Shown: positions 1-7,439, counted from the first letter of the stretch. The stretch: DNA of 22,285 bases from an uncultured Megasphaera sp. (GCA_937895695.1 CALBLM010000222.1:1-22285), one strand, 5' to 3'. Translations and numbers: made by a program. Notes: generated by a model from the letters alone, not told the origin.

Positions 1-2
1 GT

Positions 3-1160
3 ATATCCAAACTATCACCAATGCCAACAATTATATGGCCGTCGGGAGCTAAAATAACATTCTCGCATTTGCAACTAAAGGACGATGTTCTTGGATGGCA
101 GGGCTCGCAGGTGTGCCTTATTTGTTTTGACGAATTAACACATTTTGAGGAATCCCAGTTTTGGTATATGCTATCTCGTAACCGTTCGACGTGCGGCGTT
201 CGTCCGTATGTGCGCGCATCAACAAATCCGGATGTTAATTCCTGGGTTGCTGATTTAATAAAGTGGTGGATAGACCAAGATACAGGATACCCGATACCGG
301 AGCGTTCGGGAGTTATTCGGTACATGTACCGGCAAGGCGGAGAAATCGTTTGGGATGACAGCAGGGAACAGCTTGCTAAAATAGTTGGCATATCACTCGA
401 TAAGGCCAATACGCTTATCAAGTCTTTTACATTTGTTGCGTCGTCAATTTTTGATAATAAAATTTTGCTAGAAAAAGATCCATCCTATTTGGCGAACCTT
501 AACGCGTTGACGACGGTTGACCGGGAACGGCTTTTACATGGAAACTGGAAAATAAGACCTGCTGAAGGGCTTATATTTAGTCGTACCACAGTACACTATA
601 TCGACGCCGCACCGACCAAGTTGCGGTATTGCCGCAAATGGGACTTGGCAGCGACAGAACCAAGCGAAACAAACCGAAACCCCGATGCTACGGCAGGCGT
701 ATTGCTTGGCGTGGACAACGACGGGAATTATTACGTTCTCGATGTGATACGGCGGCAGGAAAACGCCGCATCCATTCGCCGTCTTGTTTTGTTGACGGCT
801 GAACTTGATAAAAAGAAATACCGAAATGTCACTATTAACATCTCACAAGACCCCGGACAGGCAGGAAAAGAGCAGGCACAGAGCTATGTAAAAATGCTTG
901 CAGGGTATAAAGTTGTAGCACGTTCGGAGACCGGAGACAAAGTAACACGAGCAGAACCGCTTGCAGCACAATGGCAGGCGGGCAACGTCTACATTGTAAA
1001 AGGTGACTGGAACGGCATGTATATTGACGAAATGGAAAAATTCCCGGAAGGCGAACATGATGATATGGTGGACGCTTCAAGCGGCGCGTTTAATGAATTG
1101 ACAAAGCACGGCGGCATTGATATAAACCCGTCAAACTTGCGGCCAAAATTCAGGTGGTAA
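3..1160 (+). CDS. terL: Terminase large subunit, 5'-truncated by the window edge
   Basis: DNA-packaging motor: an ATPase drives DNA into the prohead through the portal and a nuclease cuts the concatemer. The frame is open back to the window edge, so the Met at 21 is internal and the N-terminal part with Walker A is missing. Counting from that Met, residues 31-38 (VCLICFDE) form a Walker B with catalytic Glu, and ASTNP (66-70) fits the ATPase coupling motif. The C-terminal RNase H-like nuclease shows its acidic residues in KWDLA (D208), SQDPG (D277) and HDDMVDA (D347/D348). The stop lies 2 nt before the portal ATG, suggesting translational coupling. The small terminase gene is probably upstream, outside the window. 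Family assignment is firm; the exact terminase subfamily is not resolved. Confidence 0.95.
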   Translation: MSKLSPMPTIIWPSGAKITFSHLQLKDDVLGWQGSQVCLICFDELTHFEESQFWYMLSRNRSTCGVRPYVRASTNPDVNSWVADLIKWWIDQDTGYPIPERSGVIRYMYRQGGEIVWDDSREQLAKIVGISLDKANTLIKSFTFVASSIFDNKILLEKDPSYLANLNALTTVDRERLLHGNWKIRPAEGLIFSRTTVHYIDAAPTKLRYCRKWDLAATEPSETNRNPDATAGVLLGVDNDGNYYVLDVIRRQENAASIRRLVLLTAELDKKKYRNVTINISQDPGQAGKEQAQSYVKMLAGYKVVARSETGDKVTRAEPLAAQWQAGNVYIVKGDWNGMYIDEMEKFPEGEHDDMVDASSGAFNELTKHGGIDINPSNLRPKFRW

Positions 1161-1162
1161 AA

Positions 1163-2707
1163 ATGAAAATACACGAATCGATTATTAGAGAAAAGAATAA
1201 AAGAGTATATACGGCAGACGATTACCGCCTGCCAACCGATACGCTTGGAAACCCCCCGAAACGAGTAAAAAAGGCATTAGATAATAGCTTTGATGCCGTT
1301 CGATCGGTTCTCTCGCATTCGTTGGAAAATTTAGCGGATGAAGGAATGCCGGCATTTATCGGATACGGCGCACTGGCAGGGCTGGCGCAGAACGGACTTA
1401 TTAGAGCAGGCGTCAGCATGCGGGCCGATGAGATGACACGCAAATGGGGAGAGTTCGTCACATCCGGAAATGATGGGAATGACGATACAGACGAGAACTC
1501 GGATGTATTGAAACGCCTAAAACATGATTCCGTTTCTTTTAAAATCAAGACGCTATTTAATAAAGCAGCTAATTACTGCGGATATTTTGGCGGATGTCTT
1601 GGATTTATTGACACGGGAGAAGATGTAAAAAATCTTGCTGACCCGCTGCGGCTTACTCCTCAAACATTCCGGCAGGGAAGTTTTAGAGGAGTAAAGATAA
1701 TTGAACCGTATCTTGTAACGCCGGGCATATATAATTCATACAATCCATTGGCAAACGATTACTATAAACCGTCGGTTTGGTACATCCAAGGCGTGCCGGT
1801 GCATGAAAGCCGACTTTTGTATTTTACAGAAAACGAGTTGCCATCGCTTTTGAAACCTGCATACAATTTCTTTGGTTTGTCACTCTCGCAAAAAGTTCTT
1901 GATGCTGTGGCTCATTACACATCGAGTAGGGAAAGTGCGGCTCGGCTTTTGAAGAAATACTCTATCACGGTTTTAAAAACCGACATGAGCGCAGCACTTA
2001 GCGGCGACTTTGATACAAATCTAATGCGGCGCGTTGATTATTTTACGCAGATGCGGGATAATGATGGAACGGCAATTATTGATAAAGAGATGGAAGACCT
2101 TGTTGTTATGACAACATCCCTTGCAGGCGTTGTTGATATTGTGCGGCAGGCAATGGAATATGTGGCTGCAATGTTTAACGAGCCAGTTACAAAGATGTGG
2201 GGACTTAGCCCGAACGGATTCAACACCGGCGACGCAGACCTTAAAAATCACTACGACAACATTGCAAGCTTGCAGGAAAAAATATTTCAACCGCAAATAG
2301 ATAAATTAGTTCGCGTTTTGCAGATGAACGCATTCGGAGAAATCAACAATAATATCGAATTTAAATTTAATCCGTTAAACGAAGAAGATACTGCGTTAAA
2401 GATTGCAAACAATAAAGTCAAAGCTGAAACGGACGCCTTGCTACTTGCGAATAATGTAATATCGCCGGAAGAGGTGCGGCAAAAGCTTATTGATGATGAC
2501 GAAAGCGGATACAACAGATTAACGCCGAACGATATTCCCGACATTGACCCCAACGAGCTTGGAGGACTTGAACCGTTTAAAGAAGAACCGGAAGAAGGAC
2601 TGACAAATGGCGAAGAAAATACAATTCGGACGGAGCCAGCCGAACAAAGGCAGGGAACGGCGGTATCGGTTAGAACTCCAACAATTAAACGAACAAATGC
2701 AGAATGA
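1163..2707 (+). CDS. Portal protein, DUF1073 (Acb1-like N-terminal) family
   Basis: Forms the dodecameric ring at the packaging vertex that conducts DNA and anchors the neck. The 514-residue product resembles DUF1073 portals throughout: an N-terminal segment with YGALAGLAQNGLIRAGV, followed by 'MRADEMTRKWGEF', and the later FNEPVTKMWGLSPNGFNTGD stretch. The C-terminal ~60 residues are acidic and low in complexity. A GTG at 1154 is in frame, but AGGTGG at 1152-1157 is well spaced for the ATG at 1163, so I start there. Its 3' end overlaps the MuF gene by 101 nt and a hairpin begins at its stop codon. InterPro links this family by name to anti-CBASS Acb1, but at this length, between terminase and MuF, I see only a portal. 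Confidence 0.9.
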   Translation: MKIHESIIREKNKRVYTADDYRLPTDTLGNPPKRVKKALDNSFDAVRSVLSHSLENLADEGMPAFIGYGALAGLAQNGLIRAGVSMRADEMTRKWGEFVTSGNDGNDDTDENSDVLKRLKHDSVSFKIKTLFNKAANYCGYFGGCLGFIDTGEDVKNLADPLRLTPQTFRQGSFRGVKIIEPYLVTPGIYNSYNPLANDYYKPSVWYIQGVPVHESRLLYFTENELPSLLKPAYNFFGLSLSQKVLDAVAHYTSSRESAARLLKKYSITVLKTDMSAALSGDFDTNLMRRVDYFTQMRDNDGTAIIDKEMEDLVVMTTSLAGVVDIVRQAMEYVAAMFNEPVTKMWGLSPNGFNTGDADLKNHYDNIASLQEKIFQPQIDKLVRVLQMNAFGEINNNIEFKFNPLNEEDTALKIANNKVKAETDALLLANNVISPEEVRQKLIDDDESGYNRLTPNDIPDIDPNELGGLEPFKEEPEEGLTNGEENTIRTEPAEQRQGTAVSVRTPTIKRTNAE

Positions 2708-3416
2708 TATGAGAGAAAACCTCATATCATTTTTTAGTACAAATTATGCGAGTGACACAAAAAAATCAAATAACACAGACCGACCAAAGACGCTTGCACA
2801 GCTCATGCAGAAAATGCGTAAACGCTGGTACGAAAAATACGAGAAGCGCGGTCGAATACTGCAACGATGGATGGCAAAGAGCACAAAAGAACTGACTGAA
2901 AAAGAAGTACGGAATAAAATGCAGAGCATCGGAATGACACTAAAACCGAATTACAGCAAGAGAGATAAAAAGCTTGTATCTAATGTTGTTTCCGAGGGCG
3001 TCGGACTTATAAAATCCATTCCGCAGCAATACATAGCAAAGGTGCAAGAAAGCGCAACAGCTGCTTTTTTACGCGGCTACGATTCAGAGAAATTGTACAA
3101 TAAAATCAACGATATTCTCGACGACTTAGACGAGCGAAACGAAAATAGAGCCTTTTTAATTTCTCGCGACCAGATGCAAAAGGCAACGCAAAAATTCATG
3201 ACGCAAAGTGCTATGGAGCTTGGAGCAACAAAAGGACGGTGGATACACGTTCCCGGCATGAAATCATCGCGGGAAACACATCAGGCATTTGACGGGCAAA
3301 CCTTTGATTTGACTGTTGGATTATTCGATGAGGATGTAGGAATTAACGTTCTTCCTGGCGACCTTCCCTATTGCATGTGCCAATTTGAAGTGCTTATGCC
3401 TGGATTTGAGGACTAG
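2607..3416 (+). CDS. MuF-like minor head (head morphogenesis) protein
   Basis: A minor capsid component bound near the portal, needed for head assembly in Mu- and SPP1-type phages. Of 269 residues, the N-terminal ~110 are very basic and helical. The C-terminal part (about 180-265) carries the MuF signature: RWIHVPG (211-217), SRETHQAFDG (221-230) and the terminal GDLPYCMC (251-258), with Cys256 and Cys258 as a possible metal pair. The ATG at 2607 has GAAGGA 7 nt upstream inside the portal gene. The next Met, at 2697, has no ribosome binding site. The chosen start gives a 101-nt out-of-frame overlap with the portal. No toxin domain is fused at the C-terminus, unlike some MuF proteins. Confidence 0.85.
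   Translation: MAKKIQFGRSQPNKGRERRYRLELQQLNEQMQNDMRENLISFFSTNYASDTKKSNNTDRPKTLAQLMQKMRKRWYEKYEKRGRILQRWMAKSTKELTEKEVRNKMQSIGMTLKPNYSKRDKKLVSNVVSEGVGLIKSIPQQYIAKVQESATAAFLRGYDSEKLYNKINDILDDLDERNENRAFLISRDQMQKATQKFMTQSAMELGATKGRWIHVPGMKSSRETHQAFDGQTFDLTVGLFDEDVGINVLPGDLPYCMCQFEVLMPGFED
2703..2735 (+). terminator. Terminator-like hairpin at the portal stop codon, inside the MuF gene
   Basis: A perfect 11-bp inverted repeat, AATGATATGAG (2703-2713) and CTCATATCATT (2721-2731), with a 7-nt loop, begins at the portal TGA (2705-2707). A run of six T (2730-2735) follows. The shape is that of an intrinsic terminator, but the stem has few GC pairs and it lies 96 nt inside the MuF reading frame. It could be a weak or conditional terminator, an RNA-processing or stability element, or a translational control on MuF. 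Function is inference. Confidence 0.4.
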
Positions 3417-3432
3417 AAAGGGGGTGAGAGGG

Positions 3433-4863
3433 ATGGAGAAAAAAGATGTTTTGATTTTTGACGCGCAAAGCGTCAGAAGCATTGACAACAATGGATACAT
3501 GCATGTAGCTATGACGAATATTTCTAAAGCCACTGTAAACCCGTATCTTGGCAGCGAGATAGAAGACTGGCAGGATCGGGGGCTTGAACCCGATGGCATT
3601 TATTATGGACTTCGTGACCCGGACGAATTACAGAAAGCGGCGCCGACATTTAATGGCCTGCCGCTTCTGATGAACCATCATGACATTGATGCATCTGTAC
3701 AGCCTAAAGATTATATTGTAGGAAGCACGGGGACAGATGCACGGTTCCAAAATCCGTACTTACAAAACAGCCTATCGATTACAGATGAAAAAGCAATCAA
3801 GGCAGTACAGGACGGAACGATGAAAGAAATATCTTGCGCATACTTTTTTACACCGGAATGGACGAGCGGCGACTACACAGAAGGCGGCGACAAAATCCAT
3901 TATGATTTTATTATGCGCGATATAAAAGGCAATCACGTCGCACTGGTTGCAGAAGGAAGGGCGGGGCATGACGTTGTTGTTGCAGATTCCAAAAAAGGAG
4001 TGAATGACAAAATGGTAAAAACAAAGAAGAACGCTGCGTTTGAAGCTCGCAAAAAAAACCTTGCAAAAGACGCGGATTTTATCAAATACATGAATGACGA
4101 CAAATTGAAAGACGGGCTAACAAAAGCAGTTGACGCCGTAACAAATCAGGTATACGGGAAAGAAACAAAAGGCATCGCAAAAGATACCGCCATTGATGGA
4201 ATTATTGGAACGTTCCTTCCTGATATTGACGGCGATTTAAAAACGGCTCTTTGTACGTTGCTTAGCAAACTACAGGGCGGCGACGAACCGCCGGAAGGCG
4301 ACGCGAAAGTTCCAACACAGACACAGCCGACGCCCAATGTACCAAAAACCGAGCCCGTACCGCCGGTAGACCCTGATGACGTACAGGATGATGATATTAC
4401 AGGCGGCGACCCGTTGGACGTTATCGACAAAAACAGCCCTGCATATCAAGCAGGATTTAAAGCAGGACAGGCAGCAGCAAAGGACGAAGCCAATAAAAAA
4501 ATCAAGGAGGCACAGCAGTTGAATAAAGATTCCATTGACAAAATCAAGAGCGAAATCAAAGAACAGATTGTAGCTGATACTAAAGCACATTACAAAACGC
4601 TGAATGATGCAGCGTTTAAAGTAAAACCTCTTGTCGGAACTATTGCCGACCCGCTTGCATTTGACAGCGCAGCCGACATTTTTGCGTTTGCATTGAAACA
4701 GTGCGGGAAAGATCCGGACAAATACGACAAAGCAGGATATGCAGGCATGGTTGATATGTTGATTGAAAGCAAGCCGGTATTTTCCGCAGCAGACACCAAA
4801 CCGATTGATAAATTTGACGAACAAACGCAGAGCATTTTTGACAGATTAGAAAACATCGAATAG
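3433..4863 (+). CDS. DUF2213 prohead protease fused to scaffold
   Basis: Probable capsid maturation protease with a C-terminal scaffold. Residues 1-190 match the DUF2213 pattern: GLPLLMNHHD with His82/83, EISCAYF with Ser134 as candidate nucleophile, and NHVALVAEGRAGHD with His168. This is the His-Ser-His layout of herpesvirus-type prohead proteases. Residues ~195-476 look like scaffold: a Lys-rich start, a Pro-rich acidic linker (about 300-335) and a charged helical segment (about 345-395). A longer frame opens at 3385, but AAGGGGGTG at 3418-3426 directs the ATG at 3433, placing the gene 16 nt after MuF. An internal ribosome binding site and in-frame ATG at 4012 fall at the domain boundary. 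Family assignment is firm; the catalytic triad is inferred from motif positions. Confidence 0.88.
   Translation: MEKKDVLIFDAQSVRSIDNNGYMHVAMTNISKATVNPYLGSEIEDWQDRGLEPDGIYYGLRDPDELQKAAPTFNGLPLLMNHHDIDASVQPKDYIVGSTGTDARFQNPYLQNSLSITDEKAIKAVQDGTMKEISCAYFFTPEWTSGDYTEGGDKIHYDFIMRDIKGNHVALVAEGRAGHDVVVADSKKGVNDKMVKTKKNAAFEARKKNLAKDADFIKYMNDDKLKDGLTKAVDAVTNQVYGKETKGIAKDTAIDGIIGTFLPDIDGDLKTALCTLLSKLQGGDEPPEGDAKVPTQTQPTPNVPKTEPVPPVDPDDVQDDDITGGDPLDVIDKNSPAYQAGFKAGQAAAKDEANKKIKEAQQLNKDSIDKIKSEIKEQIVADTKAHYKTLNDAAFKVKPLVGTIADPLAFDSAADIFAFALKQCGKDPDKYDKAGYAGMVDMLIESKPVFSAADTKPIDKFDEQTQSIFDRLENIE
3995..4014 (+). promoter_or_regulatory. Internal ribosome binding site and start in the protease-scaffold gene
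   Basis: AAAAAAGGAG (3991-4000) is a strong Shine-Dalgarno, followed 11 nt later by an ATG (4012-4014) in frame with the long gene. An out-of-frame ATG at 4004 opens a four-codon ORF whose TAA (4016-4018) ends just past the 4012 start, so it could compete with or recouple to that start. The site sits 26 codons after the last protease motif, at the domain boundary. Confidence 0.6.
4012..4863 (+). CDS. Nested scaffold protein from an internal start (predicted)
   Basis: Predicted 283-residue product made from the in-frame ATG at 4012, sharing its sequence with residues 194-476 of the protease-scaffold. It starts MVKTKKNAAFEARKKN and contains the linker and the charged helical scaffold segment, with no protease motif. 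Lambda C/Nu3 is the established precedent: the scaffold is made in excess from an internal start in the protease gene, and the full-length protein tethers the protease inside the prohead. The evidence here is the AAGGAG upstream and the match to the domain boundary. The spacing of 11 nt is a little long. The product is inferred, not proven. Confidence 0.55.
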   Translation: MVKTKKNAAFEARKKNLAKDADFIKYMNDDKLKDGLTKAVDAVTNQVYGKETKGIAKDTAIDGIIGTFLPDIDGDLKTALCTLLSKLQGGDEPPEGDAKVPTQTQPTPNVPKTEPVPPVDPDDVQDDDITGGDPLDVIDKNSPAYQAGFKAGQAAAKDEANKKIKEAQQLNKDSIDKIKSEIKEQIVADTKAHYKTLNDAAFKVKPLVGTIADPLAFDSAADIFAFALKQCGKDPDKYDKAGYAGMVDMLIESKPVFSAADTKPIDKFDEQTQSIFDRLENIE

Positions 4864-4884
4864 AACAAAGGGGGATGTGAACTC

Positions 4885-5385
4885 ATGGCAAAAGCAGATT
4901 TCCAAAAAAGCGTAAATATGTATCAGGCACAAGGTGTACCGGGTGCATTTGCTTCAATCAATCCGGTTATTTCCACACCGCTTGGATACCTTGCAGGCGA
5001 CAATGTAAAAGTAGGATGTTTTGTGATTGAAGATTCCAAAAATGCGGGACATGTTACTGGAACTAACACAGGCGGTGCGCAGCCTATCGGATTTGTTGCT
5101 CGTGATATTGTATACCCAATTATGACGGTAGGCGACGGATATTCTATGGATGTTCCCAAAGGGTTTGAGGTTAATGTGCAAACCGCTGGGGATTTTTGGG
5201 TGCAGGTTACAGAAGGCGTTACTAAGGGGCAGTATGTTGCAGTATTGAAAACTGATGGCAGTGTAAAGAAAGGCGCGACGACTCAAAGCGAATCCGTGGA
5301 AGATTGTGTTGTTACTAAATTCAAATTCATGACTGATGCGCAGGCAGGCGAAATGGCTGTTATCAGCAACATGTATTTACAATAA
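4885..5385 (+). CDS. Probable capsid cement/decoration protein
   Basis: A 166-residue protein between the protease-scaffold and the major capsid gene, where DUF2213/DUF2184 phages carry a structural cement protein that stabilises the shell. The sequence is Gly- and Val-rich and looks all-beta after an N-terminal arm (about 1-25). PLGYLAGDNVKVGCFV (about 32-47) and the later GFEVNVQTAGDFWVQVTEGV stretch resemble cement-protein strands. No signal peptide or catalytic motif is visible. AAGGGGGATG upstream of the ATG supports the start, 21 nt after the preceding stop. The role is inferred from position, size and composition, and a head fibre base or other minor capsid protein is possible. Confidence 0.7.
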   Translation: MAKADFQKSVNMYQAQGVPGAFASINPVISTPLGYLAGDNVKVGCFVIEDSKNAGHVTGTNTGGAQPIGFVARDIVYPIMTVGDGYSMDVPKGFEVNVQTAGDFWVQVTEGVTKGQYVAVLKTDGSVKKGATTQSESVEDCVVTKFKFMTDAQAGEMAVISNMYLQ

Positions 5386-5404
5386 AAAGGGAGGTTTTTA
5401 GACC

Positions 5405-6418
5405 ATGAATGACAGACAAGCTCTTGAAAAAATCCGTGAAAAAGGCTTTGTATTCGACGGTGCAAAAGGCTTTATCACAAAAGACAACCGCCAGCGGCTC
5501 GCTTCCGACGCAGCAATGATTACGGGTGCTAATAGCGGCGTTCCGGCTTTATTCACGACGTATATTGACCCGATGGTTATTGATATTTTGACAGCACCGA
5601 CACGGGCAAGAGAAATTTTCGGTGAAGTAAAAAAAGGAGACTGGACTAATACCGGTGCAATGTTTGAAACCGTTGAACAGATGGGAAGCTCCACCGCATA
5701 TTCCGATTACGGAAACGGCGCAACTGCTGACGTAAACGTAAACTACCCGTACCGCCAAAACTACCTTGCACAAACTCATATCCGTTACGGCGATCATGAA
5801 ACGGCAGTATCCGGCAAGGCGATGATTGACCTTGTAAGCAAAAAACAAAAAGCCGTTGCCACCATCATCAACACCGACGAAAACAAATTTTATCTGTACG
5901 GCGTGCAGGGTAAAGAAATTTACGGCTTGCTTAATGAACCAAACCTCCCGGCAGCAATTACTGCATCCACCGTCGACACCAACAAAACAAAATGGGCAGA
6001 CAAAGACACCCAGCAGATTTATGATGACGTTTTATTACTCGCAGCTGAACTTTTTAAAAACAGCCAAGGAAACATTGACGAAAAATCTGATTTGGTTTTG
6101 TGCGTCAGCCCTGCATCCAACGTTTTGCTCGGCAAGGCTACAATTAACAACGTATCTGTCAAGGATATGTTAAACAAATATTTTAGCAATCTCTCTATTG
6201 TTACATTACCGGAACTTACCGCAGACTCCGGCACCAGCATTTTGCTGATTGCCCGTTCTGTTATGGGTACGCCGACGGCGCAGTTAGGCTATAGCGAAAA
6301 AATGCGTGCCATGCGCATTGTTCCGTATACGTCTTACTACGAACAAAAATTTGTTTTCGGCACATATGGCGCAATTGTTTACCTGCCATTTGCAATTGCT
6401 AAAATGACAGGGGTTTAG
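5405..6418 (+). CDS. Major capsid protein, DUF2184 family (HK97-fold)
   Basis: Main shell protein, 337 residues. The N-terminal arm is followed by PALFTTYIDPMVIDILTAPT (about 47-66) and REIFGE, typical of DUF2184 capsid proteins. The C-terminal half, with RAMRIVPYTSYYEQKFV and an ending of AIVYLPFAIAKMTGV, matches the family end. The Shine-Dalgarno is AAAGGGAGG with the ATG at 5405. The codons look favourable and the gene is followed at once by a structured leader and terminator, as expected for a very highly expressed gene whose transcript level is set apart from the neck genes. The HK97 fold follows from family knowledge, not from anything visible here. Confidence 0.9.
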   Translation: MNDRQALEKIREKGFVFDGAKGFITKDNRQRLASDAAMITGANSGVPALFTTYIDPMVIDILTAPTRAREIFGEVKKGDWTNTGAMFETVEQMGSSTAYSDYGNGATADVNVNYPYRQNYLAQTHIRYGDHETAVSGKAMIDLVSKKQKAVATIINTDENKFYLYGVQGKEIYGLLNEPNLPAAITASTVDTNKTKWADKDTQQIYDDVLLLAAELFKNSQGNIDEKSDLVLCVSPASNVLLGKATINNVSVKDMLNKYFSNLSIVTLPELTADSGTSILLIARSVMGTPTAQLGYSEKMRAMRIVPYTSYYEQKFVFGTYGAIVYLPFAIAKMTGV

Positions 6419-6422
6419 ACTA

Positions 6423-6473
6423 TTTCCGTTTTGGAAATGGTTCAAACCATTTTCTTAATGCCGGGAAAATGGT
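6423..6473 (+). promoter_or_regulatory. Alternative hairpins after the capsid gene (attenuator-like)
   Basis: Four complementary segments lie in a row: TTTCC (6423-6427), GGAAATGGT (6433-6441), ACCATTTTC (6446-6454) and GAAAATGGT (6465-6473). Segment 2 can pair with segment 1 (5 bp) or segment 3 (9 bp, one G-T). Segment 3 can pair instead with segment 4 (9 bp, perfect). The pairings exclude one another, as in attenuator leaders, and they lie just before a strong terminator. The pairing is seen in the sequence; a switching role is inference. None of the segments overlaps the terminator stem. Confidence 0.4.
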
Positions 6474-6499
6474 ACATGAAAAATAAAAATTAAAACGTG

Positions 6500-6532
6500 C
6501 AAGTTGTCGGCATTCCCGACAACTTGTTTTTT
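6500..6532 (+). terminator. Intrinsic terminator downstream of the major capsid gene
   Basis: A perfect 11-bp stem, CAAGTTGTCGG (6500-6510) and CCGACAACTTG (6516-6526), has a 5-nt loop and runs straight into TTTTTT (6527-6532). This is a textbook Rho-independent terminator, though A-rich flanks could lengthen the stem. It sits 82 nt after the capsid stop and 22 nt before the next start. I see no convincing promoter after it, so partial read-through or antitermination must supply the neck and tail genes. Confidence 0.85.
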
Positions 6533-6553
6533 ATTAAAAAAGGAGCGATTTAC

Positions 6554-7045
6554 ATGCAAAAATCAAGAAAGACGACAGAAGAAAATATTACAGAAGAAAA
6601 AAATGTAATCATTAAAGACAATTCAATTCAAGATGGAGAAGTCATCAATACGGCAAGCACAAAAAAAGCAAAAACAAAACCGATTGCAAAAACAGGTGAT
6701 ACCGTCGTTATTTGTTCGAATTATCCGCATGATATTAAATACCGCGTTCCCGATAAATCAGGGCGCATGCATGAATTTGTTTTTCACGGAAATGCGGTAA
6801 ACCTGCGTGGCAAGGATAAAGGAGTTTTGCCGGTAGGCGCATTTGGAATTACAACCGGAGTACCAAAAGATGTATGGGAATGGATTAAAGAACATCGTCC
6901 GGATGATGAACTTATAAAAAAAGGTTACATCTTCGCATCGACGGAAGCTAACGCACGGGAAGCAGTTATGGAAAGGGCAGGAATGAGAAATGGATACGAA
7001 CCGATTGACCCAACAACAGGAAACACAAGAGAATATAGTAAATAA
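6554..7045 (+). CDS. Uncharacterised neck-region protein
   Basis: A 163-residue protein between the capsid and connector genes; I do not recognise a named family. The first ~45 residues are charged and probably disordered. A compact domain follows (about 47-135) with TVVICSNYPHDIKYRVP, FHGNAVNL and WEWIKEHRPDDELIKKGYIF. The C-terminus ends in a Pro/Thr-rich tail. A GTG at 6497 in the same frame is rejected as start because it lies at the foot of the terminator. GGAG at 6542-6545, 8 nt before the ATG at 6554, decides the start. It overlaps the next gene by 56 nt. By position it could be a minor head or connector component. Confidence 0.75.
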   Translation: MQKSRKTTEENITEEKNVIIKDNSIQDGEVINTASTKKAKTKPIAKTGDTVVICSNYPHDIKYRVPDKSGRMHEFVFHGNAVNLRGKDKGVLPVGAFGITTGVPKDVWEWIKEHRPDDELIKKGYIFASTEANAREAVMERAGMRNGYEPIDPTTGNTREYSK

Positions 7046-7439
7046 CTGCCAATGCTGCGCTGATAATGTTGTACAATTCGACCCCGTTCATTTTTCGATT
7101 CTTTATCCGCAGTTTGCTGAATTGGATAACAGCACTATTATGCAATACTTCCGCATGGCAGAAATGATTCTTGACAATTCTCCCAACAGTCCGGTAAAAG
7201 ATTTAAATAAAAGAGAAACGCTGTATTTTCTCTTGGTTTGCCATATCGCAACCTTGTCAAGCCGTGGAGATGGTTTAGTTGGTATGATAACCTCTGCGAC
7301 AGAAGGAAAAGTTAGTGTAAGCGTTGCGGCGCTTGCTAATGCCAACTGGTTTAATCAGACAGCGTGCGGCGCGATGTATTGGCAGGCAACCATGCCGTAT
7401 AGATTAGGGGTGCGTTATATTGGCTACCGTAAACGTTGA
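6990..7439 (+). CDS. Head-tail connector (adaptor), DUF4054 family
   Basis: A 149-residue protein with the DUF4054 pattern. After a short leader come FDPVHFSILYPQFAEL (about 30-45), a helical part ending in FLLVCHIATL, and the conserved region around GKVSVSV with WFNQTACGAMYWQA towards the C-terminus. DUF4054 proteins occupy the place of HK97 gp6-like adaptors, which dock on the portal. The start at 6990 lies inside the upstream gene, with AGGA 7 nt before it, and no better Met follows before the conserved domain. The last 20 nt overlap the next gene. The family call is good; the adaptor role is family knowledge plus position. Confidence 0.82.
   Translation: MDTNRLTQQQETQENIVNNCQCCADNVVQFDPVHFSILYPQFAELDNSTIMQYFRMAEMILDNSPNSPVKDLNKRETLYFLLVCHIATLSSRGDGLVGMITSATEGKVSVSVAALANANWFNQTACGAMYWQATMPYRLGVRYIGYRKR

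Noticed and set aside
835..1174. Minus-strand frames over the terminase end
   Set aside because: Low-complexity Cys/Phe/Ser-rich translations with no ribosome binding site, shadowing a sure terminase gene. The same holds for all other minus-strand frames in the window.
1163..2707. Anti-CBASS activity of the portal
   Set aside because: The family name mentions Acb1, but this protein has portal length and position and I see no added nuclease part. A defence role is not supported.
3385..3432. Upstream extension of the protease-scaffold gene to 3385
   Set aside because: The extension has no ribosome binding site and overlaps the MuF end. AAGGGGGTG directs the ATG at 3433.
5856..6173. 105-residue + frame inside the major capsid gene
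   Set aside because: Pro/Thr/Lys-rich translation with no family pattern and no ribosome binding site. It shadows the capsid gene.
6497..6553. GTG start at 6497 for the gene after the capsid
   Set aside because: It falls within the terminator stem foot, with no ribosome binding site. GGAG plus ATG at 6554 is clearly better.
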